NCBI GenBank assembly: GCA_009936765.1
Contig: JAACDL010000095.1
Span: 1-10,858 of the forward strand
DNA length: 10,858 bases
Origin: Methanobacteriota archaeon
Lineage (GTDB): Archaea; Thermoplasmatota; Poseidoniia; Poseidoniales; Poseidoniaceae
Direction: 5' to 3'
The notes under the pieces are model-generated. The model did not search any database. It was not told the origin of the DNA and saw nothing but the letters and a program-made list of their open reading frames with translations. A program made the translations under genes and the position numbers. Positions 1-5,907 of the stretch are shown in pieces. How positions within the stretch are numbered: position 1 is the first letter of the stretch; each line of letters begins with the position of its first letter.

Positions 1-1
1 C

Positions 2-181
2 ATGAGAGATCCCAATATTAAAACACTTAGATTTAACAACCTTATAGGAATGAACGCTGTAATTGAAAAGACGATAAAGTATACAATAAAACTAGATTCA
101 ATCATACAAGGCTCAATAAATAACCCTATGGATATTTCTGGATTGGTGACTGATTTGTTTTCAAATGATGGAATTGATTGA
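2..181 (+). CDS. Partial unrecognised protein, C-terminal part (left edge)
   Basis: A reading frame open from the left edge ends with TGA at 179-181. Up to 59 residues are visible. The frame begins with an ATG at base 2, so the real start may be there or outside the window. The visible part is mixed polar and hydrophobic (residues such as NNLIGMNAVIEKTIKYTIKL, then a D/N-rich tail), with no membrane helix and no motif I recognise. It converges on the nuclease-like gene, with 35 bases between the two stops, which is what a real gene end would look like. No function is proposed. It could also be a chance open frame, since it is short and AT-rich. Confidence 0.4.
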   Translation: MRDPNIKTLRFNNLIGMNAVIEKTIKYTIKLDSIIQGSINNPMDISGLVTDLFSNDGID

Positions 182-191
182 AATAGGTCTA

Positions 192-213
192 GGACACACC
201 GTGCCGAGTGTCC
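192..213. terminator. Hairpin between convergent gene ends
   Basis: Arms GGACAC (192-197) and GTGTCC (208-213) form a perfect 6 bp inverted repeat with a 10-base loop. It lies entirely in the 35-base gap between the convergent stops at 181 and 217. There is no strong T-run after either arm, so a classical intrinsic terminator is not shown. The position suggests a bidirectional 3'-end structure. The call rests on symmetry and location only. Confidence 0.3.
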
Positions 214-216
214 AAT

Positions 217-1053
217 TCAAGAGAATATATTCTGTAAATACAGATGCTTTGGATTTCCAGTTAACTTCAATTCGGCGAGGTCAACTGCCGAGTTCCTCGG
301 ATTGCAATCCATTCCAAAAGTTGCAATGCAATAGTGAATTGAATTGTTCTTGACATCTTGCCATGCACGTACATAAGCGGGTACGATGTTAATGTATTCT
401 GGGATATTGCCTTCGCTAGCTAATGCCATTACAGGATAAGCAAGTTTGTGCTTTGCCAATGTTGTACTTGGCTTACCTTCTTTACCTTCTATCACGAAAA
501 GCGTGTACTCACCATTCATTTTACCGAAGACAACCGTGTCGATTTCAACTTGCCCATCGTGAATGAAATTTTCCGAATTATGAGGGTTTTTGATTTCAAA
601 TTTGTAGGAACCATTTGCCTCACTAGGTGACGGAATAGGTTCTTCTGAATCCATTCCTAAACCGGCTTGAATTACTCCAGTTGCTAATCCTAAACTCAAC
701 AGAGTATTCTCGGTAAGTTTTGGCATAATAGAAAATGAGAACAAATCTTGCTGGCTTGCTGAAGAAACATATCGGTCACCTTTAGATGGGAACATTTTGT
801 CATCAACAAAGTACTGTTCTAGCAAATTTCTGGATTCTACCAAACTAAAGCAACCTCTTCCAAGACGGAACAAATACATCCCATTTTCAAGTAATTCAGG
901 ATGTGTATTAACATAATTCTGATAGTGATCAATGGATAGGTTCTGAGGGGTTTTCCCCTTGATGCCTGTATACTCAGTAAACTTGGTTTTAGGAAACCAT
1001 TTCTTTCCATTATCGCCAGATTGTAACTCTGCTAAGCATTTGCTCAGTGTCAT
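217..1053 (-). CDS. PD-(D/E)XK nuclease-like protein
   Basis: A 278-residue protein if translation starts at ATG 1053; a TTG at 1059 would add two residues. No signal peptide or membrane helix is seen. The C-terminal half carries a pattern typical of the PD-(D/E)XK nuclease core. E170 and D172 (VEIDTVVFG) are followed, after a short turn, by a hydrophobic strand ending in E189-x-K191 (LFVIEGKEG). A K/H-rich helix with LAYPVMAL (204-211) follows, resembling the helix after the catalytic strand in restriction-type enzymes. Residues 1-130 look like a separate domain, possibly for DNA or target recognition, that I cannot name. The family reading implies metal-dependent DNA cleavage, possibly restriction or defence. 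No methyltransferase partner lies beside it. It diverges from the zinc-ribbon membrane gene and converges on the partial gene at the left edge. The nuclease fold is inferred from motif spacing; the target and role are unknown. Confidence 0.72.
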   Translation of the reverse strand: MTLSKCLAELQSGDNGKKWFPKTKFTEYTGIKGKTPQNLSIDHYQNYVNTHPELLENGMYLFRLGRGCFSLVESRNLLEQYFVDDKMFPSKGDRYVSSASQQDLFSFSIMPKLTENTLLSLGLATGVIQAGLGMDSEEPIPSPSEANGSYKFEIKNPHNSENFIHDGQVEIDTVVFGKMNGEYTLFVIEGKEGKPSTTLAKHKLAYPVMALASEGNIPEYINIVPAYVRAWQDVKNNSIHYCIATFGMDCNPRNSAVDLAELKLTGNPKHLYLQNIFS

Positions 1054-1107
1054 GAACAACCGTACCTGTATTTTCTATTGAAATTGGCGGTCTTAGTAAA
1101 TCAGAAA

Positions 1108-1126
1108 CTGCCTAACCCTTAAGCAG
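1108..1126. promoter_or_regulatory. Inverted repeat over the putative TATA of the zinc-ribbon gene
   Basis: In the 93-base divergent gap, CTGC-C-TAA (1108-1115) and TTA-A-GCAG (1119-1126) pair around a CCC loop with one C/A mismatch. The right arm contains CTTAAGC (1118-1124), which sits 23-29 bases before the ATG at 1147, the spacing expected of an archaeal TATA box on a leaderless gene. It may be a promoter with an overlapping operator. The repeat is short and could be chance. Confidence 0.3.
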
Positions 1127-1146
1127 TATAAGTCACTAGAATTTAC

Positions 1147-1650
1147 ATGGCTAATATCCAATGTCCGCATTGCGATAGAGAGATAGTCATTGAATCAGGA
1201 GATTATGGAACATTTGACTGCCCATACTGCCAAAAGGAATTCAATTATTCCTCAGTTGGAAAATACGCAAAACCGACAGCAATGACTGTTGTTTTCATCG
1301 TATTAGCCCTGATTAGTGCTAGTCTCACAGCACTGGTTTTGCTCCCAGACAGCTCTAGTAACTCAGATAGCAGCACATCCTCAAAAAATGATGACCCGTG
1401 TAAGGATTCAGAGAACCCGGATTGTAAGAGCCCAGGTGGAAACAATGGTGGTGCTACATGGGGAGATACTGTAGAAGACATAGCAGTAGGCATCGGTGTT
1501 GGAATTGGTGAAGGCCTCGGCGCTGCATTTGGAACATTTGTGACAATCGTATGCGCATCATGTGGAGGATTACTCACACTACTTTTTTCAGTTAAAGCAT
1601 CAAGAAGATATTCAGAGGATGTGGAGTTGCATAACTCTCAGTTATTGTGA
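1147..1650 (+). CDS. Zinc-ribbon membrane protein, two transmembrane segments
   Basis: 167 residues starting at ATG 1147. Residues 6-28 form a compact zinc ribbon with two CxxC knuckles (C6/C9 and C25/C28, CPHC and CPYC) separated by 15 residues. A hydrophobic helix at about 45-66 follows. Next come a Ser/Asp-rich linker with a Cys pair (C85, C93), a Gly-rich stretch (about 97-129) and a second hydrophobic helix at about 127-148 containing CASC (136-139). The tail is short, charged and polar. The ribbon probably lies in the cytoplasm and the Ser/Asp/Gly loop outside, with C85 and C93 perhaps forming a disulfide. Proteins with an N-terminal zinc ribbon and membrane helices are common in archaea and mostly uncharacterised, so I assign no function. 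The gene is divergent from the nuclease-like gene and convergent with nei, leaving a 34-base gap. Confidence 0.75.
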   Translation: MANIQCPHCDREIVIESGDYGTFDCPYCQKEFNYSSVGKYAKPTAMTVVFIVLALISASLTALVLLPDSSSNSDSSTSSKNDDPCKDSENPDCKSPGGNNGGATWGDTVEDIAVGIGVGIGEGLGAAFGTFVTIVCASCGGLLTLLFSVKASRRYSEDVELHNSQLL

Positions 1651-1684
1651 TATCTGAATACATCTAAGTTCGGCTGTTTACAGT

Positions 1685-2506
1685 TCATTCAGGCTGGCAA
1701 TTTGGACAATAGTCTAACCTTCTACGTCCCGGACGTGTGTGTATTATCAGATGGCCACAATTGTGGCATTCTCTGTCATTACGAGTAAATACCCAGTGCC
1801 TCGCTCTTCCTCTAGACAAACCAACGCTTCTGAGTTTGTCATACAGGTCTAAATCGACGGTAATGCCAGGAACATCATATGATTGGCGAGACAGGAATAA
1901 TGCTTGTTCAGCAAGCTTATTCTTCTCTTCATCGCTCAATGAAGAAACTGTTCTATCAGGGTGGAGACCAGAAGTGAATAAGACTTCACTGCGAAGGTAA
2001 TTACCAATTCCTGCAAAAAATCCTTGATCTAATAACAGGACTTTCAAGCGTCTTCTTTGGAACTTTTTCTGATTCATATGTTCAACCAATTCCTCGACCG
2101 TAGTTTCAGGAATGACAACATCTGGCCCTAACTTTGAGAGATAGGGGTGACCTGATAATTCCCAAGGCTCCATCAACAAAATATCGGTTGCAGACCATAG
2201 ACGGCAAGTGTGTTTTCCAGTGGTTAATGAGATTCTAAGAGAACGATTCCACTTCTTAGCTGCTGTTTCTTTGAGGTTTACTGTCCATCGTCCATACAAT
2301 TGATTGTGGCTATACATTACGAAATTATCAAAGTGAATCAGCATTGCTTTTCCACGTGCTTCAACACGATTTACTGTTTTTCCAATGAAATCTTGGCCAG
2401 CTTCCGAGAACCGTGGCACTGTGAGTTCAACATCTTCGATGACCATTCCCTCCAATGCTTTGCGAATCTTATTCGCAGCACGATGGATTTCTGGCCCTTC
2501 TGGCAT
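1685..2506 (-). CDS. nei: Endonuclease VIII-type DNA glycosylase/AP lyase (Fpg/Nei family)
   Basis: A 273-residue, full-length Fpg/Nei enzyme that removes oxidised bases and nicks the resulting abasic site in base excision repair. The N-terminus MPEGPEI supplies the catalytic Pro2 (Schiff base) and Glu3, plus Glu6. Lys53 in RGKAML is the conserved N-domain lysine. YSHNQLYGRW (65-74) and the WSATDILL region (104-111) match Nei rather than Fpg. The H2TH region is around 160-178, with GIGNYLRSE (166-174). The C-terminal zinc finger is C247-x2-C250-x16-C267-x2-C270, with arginines 261-263 at the DNA-contacting turn. The start is fixed by the family's required Met-Pro-Glu. The gene diverges from the photolyase across 90 bases, so oxidative and UV repair genes sit together. 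Fpg/Nei enzymes are mainly bacterial and archaea more often use OGG/AGOG types, so past transfer from bacteria is plausible. Substrate range is not determined by sequence alone. Confidence 0.95.
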   Translation of the reverse strand: MPEGPEIHRAANKIRKALEGMVIEDVELTVPRFSEAGQDFIGKTVNRVEARGKAMLIHFDNFVMYSHNQLYGRWTVNLKETAAKKWNRSLRISLTTGKHTCRLWSATDILLMEPWELSGHPYLSKLGPDVVIPETTVEELVEHMNQKKFQRRRLKVLLLDQGFFAGIGNYLRSEVLFTSGLHPDRTVSSLSDEEKNKLAEQALFLSRQSYDVPGITVDLDLYDKLRSVGLSRGRARHWVFTRNDRECHNCGHLIIHTRPGRRRLDYCPNCQPE

Positions 2507-2528
2507 AGTTAAATTCCATTCTATCTGA

Positions 2529-2536
2529 TTAATAAT
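2529..2536 (-). promoter_or_regulatory. Putative TATA element of nei
   Basis: TTAATAAT on the plus strand (ATTATTAA on the minus strand) lies 23-30 bases upstream of the nei ATG. This is the expected place for an archaeal TATA box when transcription starts at or very near the start codon. Overlapping it, AATAAT (2531-2536) and ATTATT (2543-2548) form a perfect 6 bp inverted repeat around GTCTGT. In AT-rich DNA both can arise by chance. Confidence 0.4.
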
Positions 2537-2596
2537 GTCTGTATTATTCTATGACTAGCAACAAGTTTTCAAAAGCAGAACTACAATCTTACAACC

Positions 2597-4216
2597 GTGT
2601 CAGCGTTCGCTTCGTCTTTACTAGACATTCCGTACGGAGTGGAGCGCTGGCACTTCGTAGCATACGACCAACTGAACCAGGAACTCTTGCCTGAAGCCGA
2701 ACCCGAGTCATTGGGGTTGATATTCATAGAAACCTCATGGAAGGCAAAACAATTACCATATCACAAACAAAAATTAGCCCTGCAATTGTCCAATCAAAGG
2801 CACTTTGCTTTAGAGATGCAGCAACTTGGCCACCCGGTTAGGTATATCTTCAGCGAAGAGGAGTATTCAGTAATCTTAGCAGATATTGGAAAGGAATATC
2901 CAATAATTACTGTCACTAAACCTGCAGAATTAACCCTTAGGAAATCAATTTCAAATCTTGTTAACGAGGGTAAAGTCAAGGTTTTACAACACAAAGGTTG
3001 GCTAACAACTTCTGAGGATTTCATATCAAGTGTTGGAGATAGTCCACCTTGGAGAATGGACAAGTTCTACCGTCATCTAAGAAAGAGTCGAGGTATAATG
3101 CTCGATGGAGATGGTAAACCAGTTGGCGGTTCGTGGTCATTAGATGATCAAAATCGATTGCCGTGGGATGGTGCTGTCGAGTTGCCAAGTAATCCTGAGT
3201 TCAAGCCAGATAAGATCACAACCGAAGTAATCCAAATGATTGAAGAAAAATATTCACATCATCCTGGAAAAATTATTCCTTCTAATCTCCCCGCATCAAA
3301 TTCTGATGCGAATCAACTTTGGGAATGGGCTAAATCTTCGGTCATGCACTGGTTTGGACCTTACGAAGATGCGATGACACAAGAACACAAAACACTGTTT
3401 CATACAACGGTTTCATCGCTTCTAAACCTCAACCGATTAATGCCAAAAACTCTTCTTGACGATACTTTGAAATTGGAAATTCCACTTAATTCAAAAGAAG
3501 GTTTTGTGCGCCAAATAATTGGCTGGAGAGAGTTTGTACGCCACGTTCACGAATTGACCGATGGATTCGAAATAGAGAGTGAAGATATTCCTGCTCGGAA
3601 CGGAGCAGGATGGGAAGGAGTATGGAGTAAGTCTCGAATTACACCTAATGTGCTAGAGAATAATGTAGGTCTACCCCCAACTTATTGGGGCCAGAAAAGT
3701 GGAATGTTGTGCCTAGATACTGCAGTTTCTGACGTTGTTGGAACTGGTTATGCGCATCACATACCTCGCCTTATGGTTCTGGCAAATATTGGCAATCTTT
3801 TGGGAATCAATCCTCGTGAATTAACAGATTGGTTTTGGGCTATGTTCACGGATGCATACGATTGGGTAGTGGAGCCGAACGTGCTTGCAATGGGAACCTA
3901 TGCCGTTGGAGATGTCATGACAACTAAACCGTATGTTAGCGGAACACCATACATCAAAAAGATGGGAGATTATTGTGGGGATTGTTCGCTTCATTTCAAA
4001 AAATCCTGTCCCATTTCAGATATGTATTGGAACTTCTTAGAAGAGAATCAAATTCATTTCGCCAAGAATCACCGTATGGCAATGCCTATGCGAACTTTAG
4101 CCAAAAGGACGCAGCAAGCAAAAGATACTGCCAGAGAAGTTACTGAATATGTTAGAACACAGATGTCTCAAGGAATGGAATTAGATCCTGAAATCCTTGA
4201 AGGAATCAAAGCATAA
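2597..4216 (+). CDS. FeS-type cryptochrome/photolyase (PhrB-like, FeS-BCP family)
   Basis: 539 residues with a GTG start at 2597. An in-frame stop at 2552-2554 leaves little room upstream, and the N-terminal strand plus DQLN (24-27) fits the family start. The protein belongs to the iron-sulfur bacterial cryptochrome/photolyase family, whose characterised members repair (6-4) photoproducts using light and FAD. The antenna-type alpha/beta domain is at about 15-140; the helical FAD domain is at about 240-500. Diagnostic stretches are GWREFVRHVHE (309-319), PTYWG (361-365), YAHHIPRLMV (385-394) and EPNVLAMGTYAVGDV (426-440). Cysteines C372, C460, C463 and C471 match the [4Fe-4S] ligands of Agrobacterium PhrB (350, 438, 441, 454): the 88- and 3-residue spacings are identical, but the last is 8 instead of 13. 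H387/H388 align with PhrB H365/H366. The usual HHIQRLM is HHIPRLM here. The gene is divergent from nei, and its stop codon touches that of the small minus-strand gene. Family is confident; lesion specificity and cofactors are inferred. Confidence 0.93.
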   Translation: MSAFASSLLDIPYGVERWHFVAYDQLNQELLPEAEPESLGLIFIETSWKAKQLPYHKQKLALQLSNQRHFALEMQQLGHPVRYIFSEEEYSVILADIGKEYPIITVTKPAELTLRKSISNLVNEGKVKVLQHKGWLTTSEDFISSVGDSPPWRMDKFYRHLRKSRGIMLDGDGKPVGGSWSLDDQNRLPWDGAVELPSNPEFKPDKITTEVIQMIEEKYSHHPGKIIPSNLPASNSDANQLWEWAKSSVMHWFGPYEDAMTQEHKTLFHTTVSSLLNLNRLMPKTLLDDTLKLEIPLNSKEGFVRQIIGWREFVRHVHELTDGFEIESEDIPARNGAGWEGVWSKSRITPNVLENNVGLPPTYWGQKSGMLCLDTAVSDVVGTGYAHHIPRLMVLANIGNLLGINPRELTDWFWAMFTDAYDWVVEPNVLAMGTYAVGDVMTTKPYVSGTPYIKKMGDYCGDCSLHFKKSCPISDMYWNFLEENQIHFAKNHRMAMPMRTLAKRTQQAKDTAREVTEYVRTQMSQGMELDPEILEGIKA

Positions 4217-4387
4217 TCAAACAAATCGAATCAAGAACTTTGAGACCCAACTTATCATCATGATACTCATGAACGAAGCGATTGCATACTTCGCCCATGG
4301 CTTCTTTTCTTTCTTTGGCGGGAATGGATCAATTCCCATGTCGATAGCTGTGGCCAACATCTCGAGATCCTCCTCAATTGTGACCAT
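4217..4387 (-). CDS. Small single-helix membrane protein, 56 residues
   Basis: A short gene beginning at ATG 4387. An upstream ATG at 4456 would extend it by 23 residues but would overlap the coding start of the neighbouring operon, so I prefer 4387. The N-terminus is acidic (TIEEDLEMLATAIDMGID), then a Pro/Lys stretch PFPPKKEKKPW (21-31), then a hydrophobic helix at about 34-53 and a short basic tail. The lysine cluster before the helix suggests the N-terminus stays in the cytoplasm and the C-terminus anchors the protein. Its stop directly abuts the photolyase stop (TAA then TCA on the plus strand), and it is divergent from the Nudix/MBL operon with 53 bases between start codons. Clean amphipathic-to-membrane organisation and the snug fit argue for a real gene. 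The function is unknown, and a chance frame cannot be excluded. Confidence 0.55.
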   Translation of the reverse strand: MVTIEEDLEMLATAIDMGIDPFPPKKEKKPWAKYAIASFMSIMMISWVSKFLIRFV

Positions 4388-4440
4388 GATGGTGCCAGAC
4401 CATGTTATGTCTTGAAACCATTTGTGTGTTGGGCCGCAAT

Positions 4441-5907
4441 ATGAGCGAAGTCCCAATTGGCCTATCTATGCCAGATTTGGAGCGTAGACCACCTCGTCCA
4501 TCAGCGACATTGATGATCACTAGAGATGGAGAGGACGGCGTCGAAGTTCTACTCGGTCACAGATGCGAAACAATGCCCTCATTCCCTGGTTACTGGGCGT
4601 TTCCAGGAGGCGGTGTATCGCGTGTCGATAAAACGGCAAGTGAAGTAATTGGAATCTCGGTTCAGCACTGTGCGATTCTAAGGGAGTTAGTCGAAGAGTT
4701 GGGATTAGCGCCCGAGGATGGAAGATTAGTTTCGGTTGAAGAAGACTTCAGAAGAATGGTTGTTGACGACAAAGCAAACTGGTTCCCACTCGCCCTAGAT
4801 GGAGATATTTCTGCAGACACAACTGGTATGCGAATTATCTCGATGCGTACAACTCCTCCTTTTGGTCCAATGCGATTTGAAAATACATTTTTCCACATTC
4901 ATTCACAAGACCATGATGAGTTCTCGCTTGTAGGTCAAACCGAGTTTGAAAATGCTAGGTGGATGCGTCCATGCGATGTAATAGGCGCTTGGCAACAGAA
5001 TGCTATCAAAGTCGCACCACCTGTTGTCACACTGCTGATGGAGGTTGAAAGATGTCTTGGATTGATGGAACAAGATATGGAAAAAGTTGCTATTGATTTA
5101 GAAACGAGGATGCCTGGTCGTCGCTCAATTCTATTCGCCCAAGGTGTAGAGGTTGTACCGGTAAAAACCGCAACTCTGCCACCTGCAGACCACACAAATT
5201 GTTACCTGGTTGGCGACCCTGAAGGCGATTTCATAGTTGTCGATCCGGCATTTAGACATAGAGAAGGAATGGAAGATGTAGCTGAAGCGGTTGAAAGACA
5301 CAAAGGGGAACTAGTAGCCGTATTCTATACTCATGGGCATAGTGACCACATGGCAGATGTAGGATTGCTAAAAGAAGCATTTGATGTTCCGGTTTGGTCA
5401 GCATCGACTTCTGCTGACCGTATTCTCAAAGATGGAGAGGTTCTCAAACTTGGTAATCAAGAATGGACTGTTCTTCATACTCCTGGACACCACCCCGAAC
5501 ACCTGTGTTTAATCTCGGATTCCGGCCTTATAGCAGGAGACATGGTGGCAGGTATTGGGACTATTCTTATTCCACCCGGGCAAGGAGATATGATGACTTA
5601 TATCGAGCAATTAGAGCGTCTATTGGACTTAGACCCGCACCTAATATTCCCATCACATGGACCTGTAATTCCTCTCCCATTTATGACATTAGAACACTAC
5701 ATTAAGCATCGTTCTTCTCGTCATGATAAGGTATTGGCTGCAGTTGAAACAGGCCATACAATACTCGAAGATATCGCTAGAGTGGCCTATGAAGACACTC
5801 CTGATGCTCACCCCGGATTAGCAATTGACCAGACTCTTTCTCACTTACTCTCACATGAAAAAGGTGGAAAGGTAAGAACCACTGACGGTGGCTGGGTGCG
5901 GGCATGA
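4441..5907 (+). CDS. Nudix hydrolase (NUDT19-like) fused to LACTB2-like metallo-beta-lactamase hydrolase
   Basis: 488 residues from ATG 4441; a further ATG at 4402 would add 13 unusual residues and is less likely. The N-terminal half (about 20-205) is a Nudix domain. FPGGG (54-58) leads to REL-x-EE-x-GL (81-89), but the glycines and RE are about 10 residues further apart than in the classical box, as in NUDT19-like proteins, which carry an insertion there. The C-terminal half (about 235-488) is a metallo-beta-lactamase fold: a HTNCYLV strand (251-257), the metal motif THGHSDH (297-303), TPGH (347-350), AGD with D367, and PSHG (404-407). It ends in a winged-helix-like tail with HPGLAIDQTLSHLL (457-470), as in LACTB2, a metal-dependent endoribonuclease. 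Nudix relatives often act on CoA or nucleotide diphosphates. The actual substrates of both domains are unknown. This is the first gene of an operon; its stop overlaps the rqcH start as ATGA. Confidence 0.88.
   Translation: MSEVPIGLSMPDLERRPPRPSATLMITRDGEDGVEVLLGHRCETMPSFPGYWAFPGGGVSRVDKTASEVIGISVQHCAILRELVEELGLAPEDGRLVSVEEDFRRMVVDDKANWFPLALDGDISADTTGMRIISMRTTPPFGPMRFENTFFHIHSQDHDEFSLVGQTEFENARWMRPCDVIGAWQQNAIKVAPPVVTLLMEVERCLGLMEQDMEKVAIDLETRMPGRRSILFAQGVEVVPVKTATLPPADHTNCYLVGDPEGDFIVVDPAFRHREGMEDVAEAVERHKGELVAVFYTHGHSDHMADVGLLKEAFDVPVWSASTSADRILKDGEVLKLGNQEWTVLHTPGHHPEHLCLISDSGLIAGDMVAGIGTILIPPGQGDMMTYIEQLERLLDLDPHLIFPSHGPVIPLPFMTLEHYIKHRSSRHDKVLAAVETGHTILEDIARVAYEDTPDAHPGLAIDQTLSHLLSHEKGGKVRTTDGGWVRA

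Noticed and set aside
222..233. Perfect 12-base palindrome AGAATATATTCT
   Set aside because: It lies within the last codons of the nuclease-like gene, is purely AT-rich in its core, and has no partner copy in the window; chance is sufficient.
1245..1577. Long open minus-strand frame of 110 codons opposite the zinc-ribbon gene
   Set aside because: It is Pro/Ser-rich antisense of a Gly/Ser-rich coding sequence, has no domain, and the plus strand has a clear zinc ribbon with membrane helices.
2551..2596. ATG at 2551 just upstream of the photolyase
   Set aside because: It is in a different frame from the photolyase and ends within about 50 codons; it cannot extend the gene.
4402..4440. Upstream ATG extending the Nudix/MBL protein by 13 residues
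   Set aside because: The added residues fit no family start and would use up the divergent promoter gap; ATG 4441 is more natural.
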